The notes: generated from the letters alone by a model not told the origin. Numbered from the stretch's first letter, positions 34,981 through 43,338 are shown. The stretch: 64,000 nucleotides of DNA from Isoptericola peretonis (GCA_023241745.1 JALQCY010000003.1:62001-126000); one strand, 5' to 3'. Numbers and translations are program-made.

Positions 34981-35712
34981 GTGACCACAGAGCCCGGCGG
35001 CCGTCACACGAACGGCCACCGCACCGTCATGGCCTGCGCCTTCATGCTCGCCGTGGGACTCGCCGCCGCGGGGTGCACCGCGTCGGCCGAGACGCCCGAG
35101 GCCGCCTCGACGCCGTCGTCGGCCGTGCTCGCGCCAGGAAAGCCCGGCGAGCCCGCCGAGACGATCGCCCCCGAGGACTACGAGGGCATGGGCGGCGAGG
35201 ACGTGGTCACCGACGCCGACGCCGACTTCATGACGCGGATGATCGGCCACCACGCCCAGGCCGTCGAGATGGCGCAGCTGGTCGCCGAGCGGTCGACGTC
35301 GGAGCGGATCGCGAAGTTCGCCGAGCGCATCCGCCTGACGCAGGAGGGCGAGATCGGGTACATGAGCCGCTGGCTCGAGGACCACGGTCTCCCGGTGCCG
35401 GCGGTGGCCTCGCCGTCGGCGACGGCGTCGTCGGACGGGAGCGGGCCCCGCGCCCCGGAGGCCCACGATCACGGCTCGATGCCCGGCATGCTGACCGACG
35501 CCGAGATGGCGGCCCTGGCGGACGCCGACGGCACCGCGTTCGACCGGCTCTTCCTCGAGGGCATGATCAAGCACCACGGTGGTGCCCTGGAGATGGTCGA
35601 CGAGGTCAGCTCCGCCGGGCGGGACGAGACGGTCCAGGAGTTCGCCGGGAACGTGGCGGCCGACCAGATCGCGGAGATCGACAGGATGTCCCGGCTGCTC
35701 GACGAGCTGTGA
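34981..35712 (+). CDS. DUF305 lipoprotein (243 aa)
   Basis: The lipoprotein signal ends in AAAGC (Cys32). The mature part is a DUF305 helical domain with the two His-His motifs FMTRMIGHHAQAVEMAQ and LEGMIKHHGGALEM, each followed by long Met-containing helices. A His/Met-rich linker (EAHDHGSMPGM) lies between. DUF305 proteins bind metals, probably copper, outside the membrane. The GTG at 34981 follows GGAGAGG with an 8-nt spacer. It is divergent to the LVIVD-repeat protein. Confidence 0.9.
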   Translation: MTTEPGGRHTNGHRTVMACAFMLAVGLAAAGCTASAETPEAASTPSSAVLAPGKPGEPAETIAPEDYEGMGGEDVVTDADADFMTRMIGHHAQAVEMAQLVAERSTSERIAKFAERIRLTQEGEIGYMSRWLEDHGLPVPAVASPSATASSDGSGPRAPEAHDHGSMPGMLTDAEMAALADADGTAFDRLFLEGMIKHHGGALEMVDEVSSAGRDETVQEFAGNVAADQIAEIDRMSRLLDEL

Positions 35713-35745
35713 CCTGCGCGACGGGGTCGGCGACCTCGACGGCGC

Positions 35746-36579
35746 TCACGGGGCGGTGACGAAGACGTCGAACAGCTCCGGATGGTGGCCGTGCACCAGC
35801 ACGGCGAACACGACGAGGTCGAACAGCAGGTGCACCGCCACCACGTACGTGAGGCTCTTGTACCGGCTGAAGATCCAGCCCTGCACGAGGGCGAACGGCA
35901 CGGTGAGCAGGGGCCCCCACTCGCGGTAGCCGAGCTCCCACAGGAACGACACGAAGATCACGGCCTGGAGCACGTTCGCCGTCCACAGCCCGAAGTGGCG
36001 GCGCAGCAGCGCGAACACGGTGCAGACGAAGAACAGCTCGTCCCAGATGCCGACGGCGTTCACCCCGACGAAGAGGCGAGCGATGTCCTGCCCGCCCTCC
36101 AGCTCCGGCCAGTTGAGGTACGCGCCGGAGCCGAGGAAGTACCAGGGCAGCACGAGGTAGCCCACCGCGACCACGACCACCAGGTACACGTACTGCCCGC
36201 GCGACCAGCGGCGCCCCGTGGCCACCGGGAAGCGCACGGCGCCCGCGCCGCCGTCGGCCCCGACGTCACGGAAGAGGTAGCGCGACGCCGCCCACGGCGC
36301 CAGCACGGCCAGGGAGAGGACCACCGCGAAGCGCGCCAACCCGGCGTCGGACAGGTCCGCCTCGAGCGAGATCGTGGAGATGATGCCGAGCGCGACGGCG
36401 ATCAGCGCGAGGTCGCGGCCGAGCCGCCGGTCGACCAGCAGCCCCAGCGCGACGCCCGCCACGAGCGGCAGGTACGCGAGCGGGCGCACGTGCACCGCGA
36501 ACAGGAGCACCGCCGACCCGGAGACGAGCGCAGCCGCCAGGAGGCGCAGCACGGCGGGGGCGGGGCGGTTGGCGTCCAT
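35746..36579 (-). CDS. CPBP-like intramembrane protein with degenerate active site (277 aa)
   Basis: About eight hydrophobic segments. The C-terminal half has the CPBP/ABI layout: GIWDELFFVCTVFALLRR in place of the EExxxR motif, FVSFLWELGYREWGP in place of FxxxH, and VHLLFDLVVFAVL in place of HxxxN/D. The first Glu is Asp, the Arg is Val and the second-motif His is missing, so proteolysis by the usual CPBP chemistry is doubtful. TATCCT lies 7 nt before the ATG. It is divergent to the GAF-phosphatase gene. Confidence 0.75.
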   Translation of the reverse strand: MDANRPAPAVLRLLAAALVSGSAVLLFAVHVRPLAYLPLVAGVALGLLVDRRLGRDLALIAVALGIISTISLEADLSDAGLARFAVVLSLAVLAPWAASRYLFRDVGADGGAGAVRFPVATGRRWSRGQYVYLVVVVAVGYLVLPWYFLGSGAYLNWPELEGGQDIARLFVGVNAVGIWDELFFVCTVFALLRRHFGLWTANVLQAVIFVSFLWELGYREWGPLLTVPFALVQGWIFSRYKSLTYVVAVHLLFDLVVFAVLVHGHHPELFDVFVTAP

Positions 36580-36586
36580 CGCCGCG

Positions 36587-36592
36587 AGGATA
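36587..36592 (-). promoter_or_regulatory. -10 box of the CPBP-like gene, leaderless
   Basis: TATCCT on the minus strand, 7 nt before ATG 36579. It is back to back with GAGAAT at 36610-36615, giving a compact divergent promoter region. Confidence 0.5.
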
Positions 36593-36622
36593 TCCGCCCC
36601 GGCGCGTGGGAGAATCCGGGGC

Positions 36623-36670
36623 ATGGTCGCGGACGCTGCGCACAGCCGCGGCCCGGGTGCGCGCCCGTGA
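36623..36670 (+). CDS. Possible 15-codon leader ORF before the phosphatase gene
   Basis: ATG 36623 lies 7 nt after GAGAAT (36610-36615), the usual leaderless distance. The frame encodes MVADAAHSRGPGARP and its TGA overlaps the GTG of the phosphatase gene as GTGA. The phosphatase has no other in-frame start and no good ribosome binding site, so it may be translated by re-initiation after this peptide. The peptide itself has no recognised function. Translation is inferred from signals only. Confidence 0.4.
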   Translation: MVADAAHSRGPGARP

Positions 36671-38427
36671 CCGCGGCGGCAGCGGTCCAGGCGCTCGTGG
36701 CGGCCGGGCTCGCGCGCCCCGTGGCGGACGAGTCGTTCGACCGGTTCGCCCGTCTGGTGCAGCGCCAGCTCAAGGTCCCCACCGCCCTCGTGACCCTGGT
36801 GCTGCCCGACGCCCAGGTGTACCCCGGCGCCCTCGGGCTGCCCGACCCCTATCAGGCCACGCGGCGCACCACCCTGGCCGAGCCCCTGTGCGGCGAGACG
36901 GTGACCACCGGCCGGCCGCTGGTGGTCGAGGACCTGCGCGCCGACCCGCGCTTCGCCGGCCGGGAGACGGTCACCCAGCTCGGCATGGGGTCGTACGCCG
37001 GCTTCCCGATCTTCGACCGGCACGGCACCGCGGTGGGCACGGTGTGCGCGCTCGACCGTGAGCCGCACGCGTGGAGCGCCACCGACCTCGCGACCCTCGC
37101 CGACCTGGCCGCCGCCTGCACCGCCGAGCTGCGGCTGCGGCTCGAGCGGCAGCGGGCGCACCGCATCCAGAAGGTGGCGGTGCACGCCACGCGCCGCACC
37201 CGGATGCTGCTGGACCTCACCGACCGGTTCGCCGCCGCGACCACGCTCGACGAGATCGTGGACGCGCTGCGCGCCTCCGGCTCCGGGCTCGGCACGGTCT
37301 GGGCGGCGCTCGCGCTCACCGAGCCGGGCGGTTCCGCGCTCGCCCTGATCGAGCGGGACGGCGCCTACCCGTACCTCCCGCGGCAGTGGCGGCTCTCCGA
37401 CCCGGCCGTGGCGTCCGTCGCGCGCGCCCGGCAGCCGGCGTTCTACCGCGACGGCGCCGCCGCCCTACGGGCCGAGCCCACCTGGTCGGACTGGGTGGAC
37501 CCCTCGCTCGGCGGCCTGGCGCTGGTGCCGCTGGTGCTGGACGACCAGCTGATCGGCGTGGTGGTGCTGGTGTGGCGCGGCCCGCACGACCACGACGACG
37601 AGAACCGGCGCACGGCCATCACGCTCGCGTCGTGCGTGGCACAGGCGCTGGTGCGGATCCGGGTGCTGGAGGACCGGCACCGGGTGGCCACCACCCTGCA
37701 GGCCGCGATGCTGACCGACCTGCCCGCCGTGCCGTACCTCGAGCTGGCGTCGACGTACGCGTCCGCGACCCGCACCGACAAGGTGGGAGGCGACTGGTAC
37801 GACGCCGTCGAGCTCGACCCGCGCTCCACCGTGCTGATGATCGGCGACGTCACCGGGCACGACATGCAGGCCGCCGCCCGCATGGGCCAGCTCCGCGCGA
37901 TGCTGCGCACGCTGGCCTGGTGCCAGGACGCGCCGCCGGCGCGGCTCCTGCGCGAGCTCGACCGCGCCAACCGGGGCCTCGGCCTGACCGCGAGCGGCAC
38001 CGCCGTCGTCGCGCGGCTCGACCGCACCGGCCCGGGCGAGCCCGCCACCGACGGCGTCGGTGGCGCCGGCGACGGCTGCCGCCTGTGGTGGGCGAGCGCG
38101 GGCCACCCGCGGCCCGTCGTCCTGCGGGCCGACGGGCGGGTGGAGGAGCTGCCCGGGCGCCCCGACCTCATGCTCGGCGTCGACCCGTCCACGGTGCGTC
38201 GCGACCACGCGGCCGAGCTGTCCCCCGGAGACACGCTGCTGCTGTACACGGACGGGCTCGTCGAGTCGCGCACCGTCTCGTTCGCCGAGCGCGTGCGGCG
38301 CCTGCACGACGCGCTGCGCGAGCTGCGCGGCTGCCCGACGGCGGACCTGCCGCACCGCCTCGTCGAGCGGATGGTGCACGGCGAGCAGCGCGACGACGTC
38401 GCGGTGCTCGCGGCCCGCGTCCGCTGA
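36667..38427 (+). CDS. GAF-GAF-SpoIIE serine phosphatase (586 aa)
   Basis: Residues about 10-155 form a GAF domain (SFDRFARLVQRQLKVPTALV, LCGETVTTGRPLVVEDL, GTVCALDREPHAW). A second GAF-like domain covers about 180-330. The PP2C/SpoIIE phosphatase follows (KVGGDWYDAVEL, LMIGDVTGHDMQAAARMGQL, WWASAGHPRPVVL, LLLYTDGLVESR, RDDVAVLAARV). Such enzymes dephosphorylate anti-anti-sigma factors in partner-switching stress pathways. The GTG at 36667 is coupled to a 15-codon upstream frame. No anti-sigma gene adjoins. Confidence 0.9.
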   Translation: MTAAAAVQALVAAGLARPVADESFDRFARLVQRQLKVPTALVTLVLPDAQVYPGALGLPDPYQATRRTTLAEPLCGETVTTGRPLVVEDLRADPRFAGRETVTQLGMGSYAGFPIFDRHGTAVGTVCALDREPHAWSATDLATLADLAAACTAELRLRLERQRAHRIQKVAVHATRRTRMLLDLTDRFAAATTLDEIVDALRASGSGLGTVWAALALTEPGGSALALIERDGAYPYLPRQWRLSDPAVASVARARQPAFYRDGAAALRAEPTWSDWVDPSLGGLALVPLVLDDQLIGVVVLVWRGPHDHDDENRRTAITLASCVAQALVRIRVLEDRHRVATTLQAAMLTDLPAVPYLELASTYASATRTDKVGGDWYDAVELDPRSTVLMIGDVTGHDMQAAARMGQLRAMLRTLAWCQDAPPARLLRELDRANRGLGLTASGTAVVARLDRTGPGEPATDGVGGAGDGCRLWWASAGHPRPVVLRADGRVEELPGRPDLMLGVDPSTVRRDHAAELSPGDTLLLYTDGLVESRTVSFAERVRRLHDALRELRGCPTADLPHRLVERMVHGEQRDDVAVLAARVR

Positions 38428-38454
38428 CGTCGGCTCCGGCTGCGTCGATGCAGG

Positions 38455-39102
38455 TCAGGGATGCGCGACGCCGAGCTCGACGAACATCGCCCGGTTGAGG
38501 CGGAACGCCTCCTGGGCCTCGAAGACGGCGAGGTCCACCTCGGTGTCGTCGAGGTCGAGCCCGTCGAGGCGCTCGCGATACAGGTCCTTGAAGGGCTTGG
38601 CCTCGGGGATCTCGGGGAAGTCGTAGAACTCCAGCCCTGCCGTGGCGAGCCCGTAGTGGCGCTGCATCATCCGCTGGACGACCTGCCCGCCTGAGAGGTC
38701 GCCGAGGTAGCGCGTGTAGGCGTGCGCGGCATAGCAGGCGACGTCGCCGCCGACGGCGTGCAGCCGCGCGACGTACCGCTCGGTCGCGGGCAGCACGCGC
38801 ACGACGTCACGCCACCCGGCGCCGTACAGGTGCGCGAGGTCGCGCTCGATCGCCGGCACCCGCGTGAGCTCGTCGAACACCAGGTCGCGGCCGCGGGCGT
38901 CGTCCCGCATCCGCTCGCTCGCCTGCTCGAGCGCCGTGTAGACCGCGAGCTGCTGCGCGGCGAGGTCGGCGTACGCGGCGACGCCGAGCGAGCCCGAGAG
39001 CAGGCGCTCCATGAAGCCCTCGGACTCGGCCTGCGAGTGCTCGGCGCGCGTGCCCTCGCGCAGGCGGGTCGAGACCGGGGCGATCTCCGCGAGCACCGTC
39101 AT
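38455..39102 (-). CDS. Heme oxygenase, biliverdin-producing (215 aa)
   Basis: The proximal His22 lies in REGTRAEHSQAESEGFM, and the distal helix is in TRYLGDLSGGQVVQRMMQRH with the GDLSGGQ glycine bend, both hallmarks of HmuO/HO-1-type enzymes. It opens heme with O2 and electrons to give biliverdin, CO and Fe2+, serving iron acquisition or heme turnover in the cytoplasm. Length and fold blocks match HmuO of Corynebacterium. The promoter carries an iron-box-like sequence and a second dyad, so iron control is likely. No heme transporter genes are adjacent. Confidence 0.94.
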   Translation of the reverse strand: MTVLAEIAPVSTRLREGTRAEHSQAESEGFMERLLSGSLGVAAYADLAAQQLAVYTALEQASERMRDDARGRDLVFDELTRVPAIERDLAHLYGAGWRDVVRVLPATERYVARLHAVGGDVACYAAHAYTRYLGDLSGGQVVQRMMQRHYGLATAGLEFYDFPEIPEAKPFKDLYRERLDGLDLDDTEVDLAVFEAQEAFRLNRAMFVELGVAHP

Positions 39103-39145
39103 GGACGGGCCTCCCGTCGTGTTCGGCCGGACGCCCGGCAGCGAT

Positions 39146-39166
39146 GTCGTGACAGATCGTCACGAC
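39146..39166. promoter_or_regulatory. 21-bp inverted repeat upstream of heme oxygenase
   Basis: Perfect 8-bp arms GTCGTGAC (39146-39153) and GTCACGAC (39159-39166) separated by AGATC, starting 44 nt before the heme oxygenase ATG. It lies downstream of the iron box, where a repressor would block transcription. The binding protein is unknown. Confidence 0.5.
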
Positions 39167-39185
39167 CTGGCGTCACCATAACAGC

Positions 39186-39205
39186 GAAGGTAAGGCTTGC
39201 CTACC
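39186..39205. promoter_or_regulatory. DtxR/IdeR-like iron box
   Basis: GAAGGTAAGGCTTGCCTACC matches the DtxR/IdeR consensus core (AGGTnAGGCTnnCCTA) over its central part, 13 of 19 positions of the ideal box as aligned by eye. It lies 84 nt before the heme oxygenase gene and 55 nt before the DinB gene on the other strand. Fe2+-DtxR would repress when iron is plentiful. Confidence 0.7.
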
Positions 39206-39259
39206 CTCGGTTCGCCTGCCGGTCGTGCGCCTGTCGGTGCCGCTGGGCAGGCTGTGCTC

Positions 39260-39883
39260 ATGACGACGACGCCCCGGGACGCCAAGGCCGTGCTCCATCG
39301 CTATCTCCAGGAGGCGCGCGAGGCGCTCGTCTGGAAGGTCGAGGGGCTGACGGAACGGGAGGCTCGGCTGCCCCGCACCCCGACCGGCACCAACCTGCTC
39401 GGGCTCGTGAAGCACGCGGCCACCGTGGAGATCGGCTACTTCGGCGGGGTCTTCGGCCGTCCCTGGCCGCGCCCGGAGGACGCGCCGTGGCTCGCCGCCG
39501 CCGACGCCCCCGACGCCGACGCGGACGCGCTGCAGGCGGAGTTCTTCGCGCTGGCCGACGAGTCGATCGAGCAGGTCGTCGGCCTCTACCGGCGGGTGTG
39601 GGAGTTCGCCGACGCCACCGTCGACGAGCTGCCGCTCGACGCGCCCGGGCACGTCTTCTGGTGGCGCCCCGAGAACCAGGACGTCACGCTGCACCAGATC
39701 CTCGTGCACGTGACCGCCGAGCTGCACCGGCACGCCGGCCACGCCGACATCCTGCGGGAGGAGGCCGACGGCGCCGTCGGCATGCGCCCGGGCAACGACA
39801 ACATGGCGGGCGGTTTCGACTACGCCGCCTACACCGCGACGCTGCGCGGCATCGCGGAACAGTTCCCGGAGGGAGCCCGATGA
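39260..39883 (+). CDS. DinB/DUF664 family protein (207 aa)
   Basis: Four-helix DinB_2/DUF664 fold with the metal-binding His pattern NLLGLVKHAATVEIGYFGGV near residue 50 and the C-terminal HQILVHVTAELHRHAGHADI. The family includes thiol-dependent (mycothiol, bacillithiol) transferases and many proteins without known activity. CAGGCT lies 6 nt before the ATG, a weak leaderless signal. It overlaps the VOC gene by ATGA, so they form a two-gene unit. The iron box upstream could also affect it. Confidence 0.88.
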   Translation: MTTTPRDAKAVLHRYLQEAREALVWKVEGLTEREARLPRTPTGTNLLGLVKHAATVEIGYFGGVFGRPWPRPEDAPWLAAADAPDADADALQAEFFALADESIEQVVGLYRRVWEFADATVDELPLDAPGHVFWWRPENQDVTLHQILVHVTAELHRHAGHADILREEADGAVGMRPGNDNMAGGFDYAAYTATLRGIAEQFPEGAR

Positions 39884-40314
39884 CCGACGACCGACCCGCC
39901 ACCGCCGTGCCGACGATCCGGCAGGTGGTGCTGGACACCACCGACGCCCGCGGGCTCGCGGAGTTCTACCGCGAGCTGTTCGGCCTGTCCTACCGCCCCG
40001 GCGACGAGCCGCCCCCGCCCGGCGAGCCCGACTCGCCGGGGGCCGACTGGCTCGTGCTGCGCAACCCGGGCGGTGTGCCGCTCGCCTTCCAGCAGGTGGC
40101 TTCGCTGCCACCGGCCACCTGGCCGGAGGACGGCGTGCCGCAGCAGCTGCACCTGGACACCACGGTGCCCGACGTGGCCGAGCTGGACCGCCAGCACGAC
40201 CGCGCCGTCGCGCTCGGTGCCCGGCTGCTGCGCGACCGGTCGGACGACCCGGACGAACCCCTGCGGGTCTACGCCGACCCGGCGGGCCACCCGTTCTGCA
40301 TCTTCGTCGCCTGA
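39880..40314 (+). CDS. VOC-family (glyoxalase-like) protein (144 aa)
   Basis: Two paired beta-alpha-beta-beta-beta modules: IRQVVLDTTDARGLAEFYRE starts the first, PQQLHLDTTVPDVAELDRQH the second, and RVYADPAGHPFCIFV ends it. This is the Glyoxalase_6 form widespread in actinobacteria, of unknown substrate. Metal-ligand His and Glu positions are only partly kept. Its start overlaps the DinB gene stop, suggesting a joint role, perhaps in thiol-linked detoxification; that is inference. Confidence 0.88.
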   Translation: MTDDRPATAVPTIRQVVLDTTDARGLAEFYRELFGLSYRPGDEPPPPGEPDSPGADWLVLRNPGGVPLAFQQVASLPPATWPEDGVPQQLHLDTTVPDVAELDRQHDRAVALGARLLRDRSDDPDEPLRVYADPAGHPFCIFVA

Positions 40315-40354
40315 CCTCGTCGGCGCCCTCGCATGCCCACCCTCGGCCGGAGGG

Positions 40355-40360
40355 GACAAT
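40355..40360 (+). promoter_or_regulatory. -10 box of rlmC, leaderless
   Basis: GACAAT, 6 nt before the GTG at 40367. It fixes the short N-terminus in which Cys3 is the first cluster ligand. Confidence 0.5.
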
Positions 40361-40366
40361 GGGCTT

Positions 40367-41602
40367 GTGCAGTGCCCCCACTTCGACGCCGGCCGCTGCC
40401 ACTCGTGCACCCTGCTCGCGACGCCGTACCCGACCCAGGTGGACGAGAAGGTGGCGCACGTGCGGGCGCTGCTCGCGGACGAGCGGATCGACTGGCTCCC
40501 GGCCGTCACGGGCCCGGAGCAGGGGTTCCGGAACAAGGCGAAGATGGTGGTCAGCGGCACCGTGGAGGAGCCGGTGCTCGGCATCCTCGGCTCGTCGGCC
40601 GGCCCGTACGCCGGGCAGGGCATCGACCTCACCGACTGCGGCCTGTACCCGCCCGCGCTGCAGGCGGCGTTCCCCGTCCTCGCCGGGCTCGTCACCCGCG
40701 CCCGGCTGCAGCCCTACGACGCGACGTCGCCGTCCCGCGGGGCACGGCGCCGCGAGACCCCGCGCGAGTCGGCGTGGCGGGGCGAGCTCAAGCACGTGCT
40801 GGTCACGCTGTCGGCCGACGGCGAGCTCATGGTGCGGTTCGTGCTGCGCAGCCAGGAGCCCCTGGCACGCCTGCGCAAGCACCTGCCGTGGCTGCTCTCG
40901 GCGCTGCCGCAGGTCGCGGTGGTGAGCGTCAACGTGCAGCCCGCGCACGCCGCCGTCCTCGAGGGCGAGCAGGAGATCGTGCTCACCGACCGGCGGACGC
41001 TGCCGATGCGGCTCGACGGCATCACCCTGCACCTGCGGCCGCAGAGCTTCTTCCAGACGAACACCGCCGTCGCCTCCGCCCTGTACGCGCAGGCCCGCGC
41101 CTGGGTGGACGAGGTGGCGCCGGCGTCGCTGTGGGACCTGTACTGCGGCGTCGGCGGTTTCGCGCTGCACTGCGCGGCGCCAGGGCGAGCCGTCACCGGT
41201 ATCGAGATCTCCGCCGAGGCGGTGGCGAGCGCCACCACCACCCGCGACGAGCTGGCCCGGCTGCCCGAGGGCGCCGACGTCGGGGGGCACGACGCTGCGT
41301 GGTGGGCCGACGCCGTCGCGGACGTCCGCTTCGCCGCCGGGGACGCGACGTCGTTCGCGCGGGACGGCGGCTCCCCCGAGCTGGTGATCGTCAACCCGCC
41401 GCGGCGCGGTATCGGCGCCGACCTGTCGGGGTGGCTCGAGCGCTCCGACGCCACGCACGTGCTCTACTCCAGCTGCAACGCGGTGACGCTCGCCGAGGAC
41501 CTGGCGCGCATGCCGTCGCTGCGACCGACCCGCGCGCGGCTGCTCGACATGTTTCCGCAGACCAGCCACTACGAGGTCCTGGTGCTGCTCGAGCGCTCCT
41601 GA
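40367..41602 (+). CDS. rlmC: 23S rRNA (uracil-747-C5)-methyltransferase RlmC (411 aa)
   Basis: The N-terminal VQCPHFDAGRCHSCTLL gives Cys3, Cys11 and Cys14, with a fourth Cys in LTDCGLY; together they are the [4Fe-4S] ligands of the RumB/RlmC group. The SAM domain has LWDLYCGVGGFALHCA, EISAEAV, NPPRRGIG and the catalytic Cys in LYSSCNAVTLAEDL. It lacks the TRAM domain of RlmD, which favours RlmC. It methylates a uridine of 23S rRNA using SAM. The GTG start is fixed by the -10 box and the Cys3 position. Confidence 0.93.
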   Translation: MQCPHFDAGRCHSCTLLATPYPTQVDEKVAHVRALLADERIDWLPAVTGPEQGFRNKAKMVVSGTVEEPVLGILGSSAGPYAGQGIDLTDCGLYPPALQAAFPVLAGLVTRARLQPYDATSPSRGARRRETPRESAWRGELKHVLVTLSADGELMVRFVLRSQEPLARLRKHLPWLLSALPQVAVVSVNVQPAHAAVLEGEQEIVLTDRRTLPMRLDGITLHLRPQSFFQTNTAVASALYAQARAWVDEVAPASLWDLYCGVGGFALHCAAPGRAVTGIEISAEAVASATTTRDELARLPEGADVGGHDAAWWADAVADVRFAAGDATSFARDGGSPELVIVNPPRRGIGADLSGWLERSDATHVLYSSCNAVTLAEDLARMPSLRPTRARLLDMFPQTSHYEVLVLLERS

Positions 41603-41705
41603 CCTACGCCGGCCCGCAGGGGTTTCGCGGTTCCCGGTCGCCGCCTACGCTCACGGGTCAACCGCACCCCGCAACGACGCGGGGTCGTCGATCAGGAGGT
41701 CGACC

Positions 41706-43331
41706 GTGAGAACAAGGACTTTCCCCGCGGCCGTCGCGACAGCAGCCCTCGGCGGGCTGGTCGTCGCTGCGACCCTCACTCCCACGGCGACGGCGGCACC
41801 GTCCGTCGTCACCGGCCGGCACGGACCCGGCACGCACGTCCCCGGCCCGGACCTCGCGAAGAAGGTCACCGGCGAGCGCGTGTTCCGCCACCTGGAGGAG
41901 TTCCAGGAGATCGCCGACGAGAACGGCGGCAACCGCGCCGCCGGCACCGCCGGCTACGACGAATCCGCCGAGTACGTCGAGCAGGTGCTCCGCCGGGCGG
42001 GGTACGAGCCCGAGCGGCAGTACTTCGAGTTCGACACCTTCGACGTGATCGACCTGTCCGTCACCGTGCCCGGCGTGGACCTCACGCCGATCGCCATGAC
42101 GTACTCCACCTCCACGCCGGAGGACGGAGTCACCGCGGGGGCGGTGCAGCCCGCCATCGTGGACGGCTGCCCGGCCAGCGACGACCCGGCAGCACCGCAC
42201 GACGACTCGTGGGCCGGGGTGGACGCCACGGGCCTGATCGCCGTCGTGCAGCGCGGGTCGTGCTCGTTCGGCGCCAAGGCGCTCGCCGCGGGCGAGGCCG
42301 GCGCCGCCGGGCTCATCATCTACAACAACGACCTGGGGTCGCTGAACGGCACGCTCGGCGAGCGGAACGACGGGTACGCGCCGACGGTCGGCGTCACGCA
42401 GGCGGAGGGCCAGGCGATCCTCGCCGCCCTCGCAGCCGACCCGGACCTGCAGCTGACGTTCGACCTGCAGGCCGAGATCGGCCGGGCCGAGTCGTTCAAC
42501 GTGATCGCCGAGACCCGGCGCGGGCGCGACGACAACGTCGTGATGCTGGGCGCCCACCTCGACGGCGTCGAGGAGGGCCCGGGCATCAACGACAACGGCA
42601 CGGGCTCCGCGGCGATCCTCGAGACCGCCGTCCAGCTCAACCGGAAGAGCACCAAGCTCAACAACGCCGTCCGGTTCGCCTGGTGGGGCGCCGAGGAGCT
42701 GGGCCTGGTCGGGTCCACGCACTACGTGGAGGACCTCGCGGCGAACGCCCCGGAGGCGCTCGACGACATCGCGACGTACCTCAACTTCGACATGGTGGGT
42801 TCGCCGAACTACACGATCGGCGTGTACGACGCGAACGAGTCGACGTTCCCCGCTCCCGTCACCGTGCCGGAGGGCTCCATCGCCACCGAGGCGGTGTTCA
42901 CGGACTACTTCGACGGCGTCGACCAGCCGTGGGTGGACTCGGAGTTCTCCGGCCGCTCGGACTACGACGCGTTCATCAGCAACGGCGTCCCCGCGTCGGG
43001 CCTGTTCACCGGCGCGGACGCGATCAAGACCGAGGAGGAGGAGGCAGTCTTCGGCGGCGTGGCCGGCGAGCAGCTCGACCAGAACTACCACTCCGTGGGT
43101 GACGACCTGTCCAACGTGAACCTCGAGGCGCTGGACATCATGTCCCGCGCGATCGGACACGCGGCGCAGCAGCTCGCCTGGAGCACGGAGGCCATCAACG
43201 GCGTGGAGCCCGGCCGGCCGGGTCACGGTCACGGCCACGGCGGCGGCCACGGTCATGGTGGCGGGCACGGTCATGGTGGCGGGCACGACGGCGGCCACCA
43301 CCGCGGGGCGCACGGCTTCGACGCGCGCTGA
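41706..43331 (+). CDS. Secreted M28-family aminopeptidase with PA domain and Gly/His-rich tail (541 aa)
   Basis: Signal peptide of about 31 residues. A PA domain (about 150-245, GLIAVVQRGSCSFGAKALAA) is inserted before the M28 catalytic domain. Zinc ligands and catalytic residues are visible: His284, Asp296 (GINDNGTGSA), Glu330 and Glu331 (WWGAEELG), Asp362 (NFDMVGS) and His462 (NYHSVGDD). The last 35 residues are a Gly/His-rich tail of repeating GHGHGGG units, a probable metal-binding extension. The GTG start follows AGGAGG with a 6-nt spacer. It cleaves N-terminal residues of extracellular peptides; a strong hairpin follows. Confidence 0.93.
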   Translation: MRTRTFPAAVATAALGGLVVAATLTPTATAAPSVVTGRHGPGTHVPGPDLAKKVTGERVFRHLEEFQEIADENGGNRAAGTAGYDESAEYVEQVLRRAGYEPERQYFEFDTFDVIDLSVTVPGVDLTPIAMTYSTSTPEDGVTAGAVQPAIVDGCPASDDPAAPHDDSWAGVDATGLIAVVQRGSCSFGAKALAAGEAGAAGLIIYNNDLGSLNGTLGERNDGYAPTVGVTQAEGQAILAALAADPDLQLTFDLQAEIGRAESFNVIAETRRGRDDNVVMLGAHLDGVEEGPGINDNGTGSAAILETAVQLNRKSTKLNNAVRFAWWGAEELGLVGSTHYVEDLAANAPEALDDIATYLNFDMVGSPNYTIGVYDANESTFPAPVTVPEGSIATEAVFTDYFDGVDQPWVDSEFSGRSDYDAFISNGVPASGLFTGADAIKTEEEEAVFGGVAGEQLDQNYHSVGDDLSNVNLEALDIMSRAIGHAAQQLAWSTEAINGVEPGRPGHGHGHGGGHGHGGGHGHGGGHDGGHHRGAHGFDAR

Positions 43332-43338
43332 CCCCGCC

